Positions 27,601 to 36,300 of a DNA stretch of 64,000 bases are shown here, piece by piece. The notes under the pieces were generated by a model. It was not told where the DNA came from. It did not search any database and saw only the letters and a program-made list of their open reading frames with translations. The position numbers and the translations under genes were made by a program. Source of the stretch: Conus ventricosus (lineage: Eukaryota; Mollusca; Gastropoda; Neogastropoda; Conidae); the NCBI GenBank assembly GCA_018398815.1, contig CM031603.1:6013513-6077512 (forward strand), given 5' to 3'. How positions within the stretch are numbered: position 1 is the first letter of the stretch; each line of letters begins with the position of its first letter.

Positions 27601-30600
27601 AGCACTAAACTGAGTGAGTGTTTAGAATACTTTTATAAAGTGTTTGAAGGAACGCAGACACTCTTTATTATAGATGACTGTTCGGCAGAAAAAGATATAG
27701 TTAAAAAGAGAAAACTTTGTCAAAGCTGGCTTTCAGCGGAAGACATGATGGGATAAGTGTGTGGATTTTATGCCAGAAATATAACTCGGTTTTTAAAAGA
27801 CTTTAGAGAACAGTTTAAAGACTGTAGTGCTATTTCACATGAAAGACAGAGACTCATTTGAAGAATGTTTGCGCGAAAATGATGTTATTGAAAACGATCA
27901 AGAAAAACATAGGATTAAACAAAAACTAAAATCTGAAAAGTTTTGTAAATTAGTATTAAAAACGGAAAAACCCCAACAGTATGTCTGTTTGTAGATAATC
28001 GTTATTTTTTGGTTATTGAAGTCTTACTTGTCAGAGAACAGGGAAGGCGGCTTTTAGCCACTTTCGCCCAAAAACTTGGCGGAGGAGCAAGTGAGTTAGA
28101 ATTGGTAAAAAAGCAGTTCTCTGTTTGAGTGCAATCACAGGGTTAATGATCTACTCTAATTTCCCCAGCAATGTTCAGACTGTTTCATATGTTTTCCTGG
28201 CTGCCAGTCTGTGTAACATTGCCCTCTTTAAAAAAAAAAAAAGGGGGGGGGGGGGGGGGGAGAAAAAAGAGAAAAGATTTAAAAAGACAGAAAAAAAGAA
28301 AACGAAAGGAAAAAATAGGGGAGGCAAACACTGACACAGGGAACAAAACAAAAAACAAAACAAAACAAAAAACAAAACATGACCGTCCATGGACAAACCT
28401 TTCAGCCTTTTTTCCCCCACTACTTAATTCTTCAGCATCATATTGTTTGGTCAATCAGTGGGAGATTGCATCTCTTAGGAGATCCAAGTAAAGGCTGTCC
28501 TGCACAATTCTTAGCCACTGACATTGCTTGAGTTATAGAACAGCAGAGCTGACCACTCAAACTGTTCCATATCTTTTAATCTCCCTTGTATCCTTGAATG
28601 GATCCTCAGGCATAGGCTCAAAGATTGTCCCCTACATTTTATACTGTTTGTATAATATTTTACTTTTTTAGCAACTTTTTCTCTCTCAACACTTTCGTTT
28701 TATTTCATGTTTTCTATCCTTCACTGGCTGCTTTGGGGTGCTGTTGGATTCTTTTTTGAACCCTTGGTGGCGAGAACACCACAGAATTATGAACTGTGGT
28801 GTGTCTCGATTTGACACCAGGAGCGCAGGCATGATCAGCCGTGTCTCCCTGATGAGTCCGATCCAGCGGACGAAAGGCCTAGGAGCAGGCAATCCAAATA
28901 GATCTGCCTTCAGAAGGGATCATGATGGTTCCCTCAGGCAGCTGGTGAAGGGTTTTTCATATTTTTAATATATTTCCCCCATTTTCTTCAGCTTCATTTT
29001 TTTTTCTCTATAAGTTCAAATCTTTGCAAAGTCATTATTATAATGACGGAAGAATTGTTAGCCTGCACTTGTTTTCCCCCACTACTTAATTCTTCAGCAT
29101 CATATTGTTTGGTCAATCAGTGGGAGATTGCATCTCTTAGGAGATCCAAGTAAAGGCTGTCCTGCACAATTCTTAGCCACTGACATTGCTTGAGTTATAG
29201 AACAGCAGAGCTGACCACTCAAACTGTTCCATATCTTTTAATCTCCTTGTATCCTTGAATGGATCCTCAGGCATAGGCTCAAAGATTGTCCCCTACATTT
29301 TATACTGTTTGTATAATACTTTTACTTTTTTAGCAACTTTTTCTCTCTCAACACTTTCGTTTTATTTCATGTTACTATCCTTCACTGGCTGCTTTGGGGT
29401 GCTGTTGGATTCTTTTTTGAACCCTTGGTGGCGAGAACACCACAGAATTATGGACTTTGGTGTGTCTCTATTTGACGCCAAGAGCACAGACACAATCAGC
29501 CGTGTCTCCCTGATGAGTCCGATCCAGCGGACGAAAGGCCTAGGAGCAGGCAATCCAAATAGATCTGCCTTCAGAAAGGATCACGATGGTTCCCTCAGGC
29601 AGCTTGTGAAGGGTTTTTCATATTTTTAATATATTTCCCCCATTTTCTTCAGCTTCATTTTTTTTCTATAAGTTCAAATCTTTGCAAAGTCATTATTATA
29701 ATGACGGAAGAATTGTTAGCCTGCACTTGTTTTCCCCCACTACTTAATTCTTCAGCCAACAAGGAAGTAACACCTGATCCCATGAAAGCAAACAAAACAA
29801 AAATGGCTGCCCTCTTACAATGTCATCCCAGGAGTCTTTTCAGTCATTTCATGTACATAGCCTTTCCTTGGTGAGTGGCCATTTTATTCAGTTAGGAATC
29901 TGTTCTCTCTTTGATCATTCCCTCTTTCCTCTTTCCTGGCTGTCAGTCAGCGTAACTCTGCCCTCATGTTTCCCTCTCCTTTTCCCCCAGCAGTCGTGAG
30001 TCTGTCCTTCATTCAGTGTATTTAGCCTTTCCTTGGTGACTCATCCATCGGACTCAGGTAGAGTTTCAGTGCCATAGGCAACCCCTCCCTCTTTTGACTC
30101 CTGTCAACATGGCACGTTCTGAGTAGTTGCTTTTTTTGTATTGTTTGTAATGCCATTTTCTGTTTGCTTGCCTGTTCACAGCATTCCTCAGAATACACTG
30201 GCTTTGTGTACCTTGTGTTACATGCCATTCTTTGAATAATCATTATTCACTGCTCATTACTTGTAGCTAATCAACTGGTTGCGGTTGATACATTGATTTT
30301 TATGACTTTTCTGTTTTAACTCGGTGAGTGTGGCTTATGTGACAGTTCTCTTTATAGCCCGAAAATGATGGTAATAGTGATTCATTGTGGTGTCCGATCA
30401 TGACACATGCATTTTCCCAAGGGAACACCTGCTGAGGCAGGCATGCCTACCGTCCTTGACCATCCGGGATTTGTCCCGGAAAGTTGATTTTAGAAGCCAC
30501 AGGCGTCCTGGAAAAAAAAATAATTTCGGGTGTCCCGGAAAAAAAGAGTCGGGAGTTAAAAAGCCGTTCTTATCGTGCTGCACAGAACTGAGCCAAGAAT

Positions 30601-32964
30601 ATCGTCTGCTAGAGTGAGTAGACATAACAACGCATGCGCGCGAAAAAAAAAAAACCCCTCGCTTTCAGTTTCACTTTCAAGTCAGAACTTGGCGTCGAAG
30701 AGGAGACATGATGTCGACACAGAGTCGGATTCTGACTCTTCGGATGGGTCAGAAAGGAGTGAAAAGAAGAAAACGACCGTGAAGTGAGGTTGTGTCTTCA
30801 AAAAAGAATTCTCGGAAAAGTGGCCTTGTCTACAACAAGGGAGGAAAGGAGTTTCGTCTATCTTGACACTGTTCTATCCCTGATTTTACGGATTTGTCCC
30901 CGATTTCTGTCTGTATTGTCCCGGAAAGCAAATTTTGGGGTAGGCATGCCTGCTGAGGTCTCTGCTATACAACACAACTCTACACAGTACAGAACAAGTA
31001 TAATGCAGCACAATGTTGTTGTCGGCTCTGCTATACAACACAACTCTACACAGTACAGAACAAGTATAATGCAGCACAATGTTGTTGTCGGCTCTGCTAT
31101 ACAACAAAACTCTACACAGTACGGAACAAGTATAATGCAGCACAACGTTGTTGTCGGCTCTGCTATACAACACAACTCTACACAGCACAGAACAAGTATA
31201 ATGCAGCACAATGTTGTTGTCGGCTCTTCTATACAACACAACTCTACACAGTACAGAACAAGTATAATGCAGCACAATGTTGTTGTCGGCTCTGCTATAC
31301 AACACAACTCTACACAGTACAGAACAAGTATAATGCAGCACAATGTTGTTGTCGGCTCTGCTATACAACACAACTCTACACAGCACAGAACAAGTATAAT
31401 GCAGCACAATGTTGTTGTCAGCTCTGCTATACAACACAACTCTACACAGTACAGAACAAGTATAATGCAGCACAATGTTGTTGTCGGGGACCTGTTGCAG
31501 AGGAGTCAGAGTGACTTTCTGCGGAGGATCCAGAGCACCATGGAGCACGTGAACCTGTACGAAGACCCCAACCTGCAGCACAAAGCCAGGACCACCATGC
31601 CTGTGGCCCAGCTCCAACAACAAGCTGAAACCCGCCACACCTCTCTTCAGCAGCTGGCTGGTGGGGAGGCAGCTAGCGTGGACTTGAAGGACTGCTTGCT
31701 CTTGGAGCTGCTCAGCTGGTTCAAAAAGTCGTTTTTCCACTGGGTGGATTCCCCGCCTTGCCAGAGATGCGGCGGAAGTACACATCACATGGGCAGCGCG
31801 AATCCCACACCTGAAGAGCTGACTTGGGGGGGACACGGGTGGAGAATCACCGATGTGACACCTGCAGAGAAATGACGCGCTTCCCTCGCTACAACCATCC
31901 CAGCAAGCTGCTGGAGACGCGGCGTGGCCGTTGCGGGGAGTGGGCCAATTGTTTCACGTTGTGCTGTCGGGCTCTAGGGTTTGAAGCCAGGTATGTTCTG
32001 GACTGGACCGACCATGTTTGGACTGAGGTGTACTCGGAGAGTCAGAAGCGCTGGCTGCACTGCGACCCCTGTGAGAACGTCTGCGACAAACCTTTGCTGT
32101 ACGAGGAGGGCTGGGGCAAGAAGCTGACCTATGTCCTGGCCTTCTCCAAGGACGAGGCTCAGGACGTCACCTGGAGGTACTCTGCTAAGCACGCCGAAGT
32201 CCTGACACGCAGGACACTGTGCAGGGAACCCTGGCTGGTCAGCGTGCTCCACAACATCTTCTGCAACCAACTGCGGGGGATGGAGGAAGGCCGAAGGCAG
32301 GAGATGCAGCGGCGGTTGGTTGTGGAGCTGGTGGAGCTGATCACTGTGAAGAGAGAGAGCGGCCAACAGCTGCCTGGGCGGAGCTCAGGGTCTCTGGCGT
32401 GGCGACAGGCCCGTGGGGAAGTGGGACAAGCCGCAACGCCCATCCAGCGTCAGTATGTGTTCCGACTGCTGGATGAAGAGAAGCACAGCGAGGTGGTGCA
32501 CATCAAGTACAGCTGTGCTCAGGACCTGTACATACGCACGTCGGCCCATGACATCAGCACCTCCCAGTGGCACGGGTGTGTAAGCAGTGCCAAAAGTGTG
32601 TTCAGGAAGGAGGAGAGCGACTGGAAGATGACCTACCTGGCCAGGGAACCGGGGGCACAGTCCGGGGAAGTGTCCTGGAAGTTTGACCTGTCAGGTCAGT
32701 GCAGTGCTCCTCTGTGTTTTTGATGCCCAATGGCTTATTTGTTCTTGTGCAAAAGGCTTTATTATCTATTAATGTAAAGTTTAAATTTCTTTCATCAAAA
32801 CAATGAGGTCTGATGTATGAAAAAGTTGAAAACATACTCCTCCCCCCCCCCCCCCCCCCCCCCCCCACACACACACACATACACTCACACAGACACATGG
32901 AGACACCCAGACATGTATGTATGCATGCAAGCATGCGCAGTCAGACAAACACACACACGCATAA

Positions 32965-33032
<68 letters not shown>

Positions 33033-33265
33033 TATCTGACTGAAACAAGGTTACAGTGGTTGTATCAACATTTATAAAAACACAACTTCGAGATACAAAT
33101 ATTTTTAGAATAGGGAAAAGGAAAGAATAATAATATTAGCACATGCCTGAGGAGGTAAAAATAATACAGCTATCTCTCTCACATTTTTCTTCAGACACTC
33201 CATTAACAACCCTCCCTTCACCACCCTGTCTCCTGCTCTCTCTCTCTCTCTCTCTTTCACACACA

Positions 33266-33354
<89 letters not shown>

Positions 33355-36300
33355 TGTCTTTGCTTTCCAGGTTAGGAGAAAAAAAAAAAGACTGAAACAC
33401 AATCAAGAAAGTTAGTATTCATGATTGCATAACGCTCACATGCCCGCATGCACGCACGCGCACCAACACATACACACAATAACATCCTCTTTCTTGCATT
33501 GATCACACACATGTACATATCATTGGTCAGAGTGTGTGAGTACTTATAAACACTAATTTCATAAGCACACATGTAATGCAATACAAATTATACATAATAC
33601 ACAGGAAAACAGCCATCGCTGTAGCATAAGATAGCTTACATATTACTCATGAGTTGCCCAGCGTTTAAAAAAAAAAAAAAAAAAAAAAAGGAAGAGAGAA
33701 AAAAAAAAGGAAAAAAGAAGAAAAAAAAAGCCTTGCCCTATGTGTACATTAGGCAGCAAGCCATACTGATGTAGGCAAGTGTTGATGGGTGAGTCTGCAG
33801 TTGTACCAACAGTCACACATTAGGCAGCAAGCCATACTGATGTAGGCAAGTGTTGATGGGTGAGTCTGCAGTTGTACCAACAGTCACACTTAACACTATA
33901 ATAACAGGCTCAGAAATTGAAAAACCCATTTCAAGTTTTGAATAATTCATAATGATTCTTGTCCCTCTCAGTACTTAGTTTTCCACAAAGAACATGAAGA
34001 GGATAGCATTAGAATCTTGTCTTCTGCAGCAACTGCAAATAACACTGCTTAACACAGCTTCAAAAGACCAGAGAGGGCCATGACCGATGAAAGCATCAGA
34101 TAGACTTCTGGCAGCAAAGTCTTTACCATGTAGACTGGGAGTGTCTAGGAACCCATGACAGAATTGTATCAGAACCTTGGGTTATAAACTGGTGGATTAG
34201 AAATAAGATCCCACATAAAATGTCTGATCAAGTAGTTGCCGATTGTCAGTGTATTGTAAAGCCATAAGTGCAAATTTTGAATCTGTTGATGTAAGAATTG
34301 TCAAACAGCCACAACATCAATAAAGTCTTTAACTTTCAAAATGGCACATAACTCGGGTGTGAATCCCTTTGTAGTGTGGAATTTCCTAAGCACTGTTAAT
34401 CAAAGAAAAAAAAAAAAAAACGGCAGCCCCAACATGGTGAGCAGCTGAAATTGAACAATCTGTGAATAGAGGTAGATATGATTATGTAATAGGTCCTTGA
34501 CAATGGATGGGGGTAACAGAGGGGTGTCATTTTTACTGGGGTCCTAGTAAGAGTCAGTAATGCCAGCCTGCTCTGTCAACCATAGAGGATGTGGATGTGA
34601 GATCTGGTAGTGGTAGCGTGGCAATGCCATCTAGAGGTAGGGTACAACTCAGACACAGTGATGAAACCTAAAAGGACGTATGCGCTGTTTTGTTTGGAAT
34701 CTCCTAAGAAACATAGATGGATAGAGCGGGCCTTCATTTAATTCAGTTATAACTGAATTTGGAACAGTTCTTGCTCTCTAACTGTAAAATAGCAGGCAAA
34801 GATTAGTCTATGTTGTTAGGTTAGGGGTAACATTCCAGCACACCACACGCACACACACACATGGGGAAGAAACATGAACATTTCACCTCAAGATTTACAT
34901 GTGACAGCAGATTAAAGAGAGTAGTTCAAGCACAAAGGAAGTTGAAGTCAATAAATAAACTGCTGTGGCACATTATGACTTTGGAAAACTTGAAAGAAAT
35001 TCAGGTCCATGATTTTATGTGTCGATGCATGGAAATATTTGGCATCAATACATAACAACAATACTTTGCTAAAATATGTTGAATTAAAAATATGAGGATC
35101 TGGGCTGTTTATTTATGGCTGTGTCTTGCCTTTGGTTAAACAGGGTTAGAAATTCCCTGATAATTTTTAGTTGTCTTGAGGACAAGTAGAGTAGATAGGA
35201 AAAGCTTCTCATCCCCCCAAATTTGTATGCTTTCTTTTAGTGGAGAGAAGGTCAAAAAAAAGAAAAGAAAAGACAACTAATGGTTAGTGCAGTTGACAAG
35301 TTCCCAGACATAATAATTGAGCAAGGGCATGCTCTGCACACATGTAATAAAGGCTTGAGGGAGAAAAATAAGGTTTTAGACAAACAAAAAACAAAACAAA
35401 ACAAAAATTCTGTCATATAAATTATACAGAATATAAATGGAAAGCTGTTTTCCACCATGCATTAAAGTGTAAAAGAAAAGAACATAAGCAAAAAAATGTC
35501 TTGCTTCCACCATTTCGCTACTTCAGAGGCACACCGGTTCATCTCCAAAATGGCAGATTTGAGAAATGCCCACTTGAAGTTTTTAAACAATGGCAGAAGT
35601 CACACGAGTACTTCTATAGTCACATAACTCACAATGGTTCAAGTTCAAGTTGTAATGTATAAGTGCTGTTAGCAGCATCAAATAGTATTCAACAGAAAAC
35701 ATAAAAACACACATTTACAAAAAATAGTCATTCCTTGCTTGAAAACTGCATCGCAGGGCTCTTCATAATTTGGAGCAAACCAGACTTCCAGTGGTAAGCC
35801 TGGTGTAGCGCACTCTTTATCTGACCTCCTAGCCTCTCCCCTCCCACATGGCAGAGCAGGCCATAAATCAGTGTAATGAGGAAGGCAGATGTTTTTCCTC
35901 CTGCTGCCCTTATCTTTCACAGCAGGGAAGAGTATCAGCCAAGTGTACGGAGGTAGCCTACCCTCCCTTCCTTTCCTTAACATATCCTCTTTCTCAGCAC
36001 AGTTGGTTAAACTTAAAGCCGGGTGTTCCGCTGTTGCTCCAAACACATAGGTAATCTTGCTCTGTGCCACAAGTGTTTTTTCGCTTTATCTCTGCTATTA
36101 TGCAACATCACATCACCAGGTTTGGAGCTCTTGATAAGACCATGAAAAGACACACAATGCACCAAAAAACCCAAAACCCAAAATTTGGAGGTAATCTGGT
36201 GTGGCTCTAATGTAGCGATTTACACATTCCTGGACTGAACTGAAATGATGAAATCTTCATGTAGCTCTTAGTCTTTATCCTCATTCTTTTCCTCTTCCAC

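Larger units (their letters stand above)
12280..28122. mobile_element. Polinton/Maverick (adintovirus-like) DNA element, about 15.8 kb, decayed
   Basis: Polintons are self-synthesising DNA elements with a retroviral-type integrase, a protein-primed DNA polymerase B, a packaging ATPase and capsid genes. All of these are present here between imperfect inverted repeats, 12280-12365 and 28040-28122, each beginning AGAGAAC when read inward. The flanks share GTTTGA (12275-12280 and 28123-28128), fitting the 6-bp duplication known for the group; the left boundary is ambiguous by one base. Almost every gene has frameshifts, so the copy is dead as read. It lies in intron 3 of NGLY1. No adenain-type protease was recognised. 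Confidence 0.9.
28411..29757 (+). repeat. Tandem dimer of a 661-nt unit, each carrying a hammerhead ribozyme
   Basis: 28411-29072 and 29073-29730 are near-identical units, followed by about 27 bases of a third copy (TTTCCCCCACTACTTAATTC starts each). Differences are a few substitutions and indels. The units have no convincing coding frame. Each carries one hammerhead core in the sense of the NGLY1 transcript. The layout resembles metazoan retrozyme or satellite repeats. Confidence 0.88.

Noticed and set aside
28738..28968. Repeated 76-codon frame (also at 29380-29629) as a small protein
   Set aside because: It overlaps the hammerhead and both units keep it only through recent duplication; RNA structure explains the conserved part better.
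30784..31470. Upstream part of the 363-codon frame as the NGLY1 N terminus
   Set aside because: It is made of hAT-like element sequence and minisatellite; the true PUB-domain start is at 5993 with phase-compatible exons.
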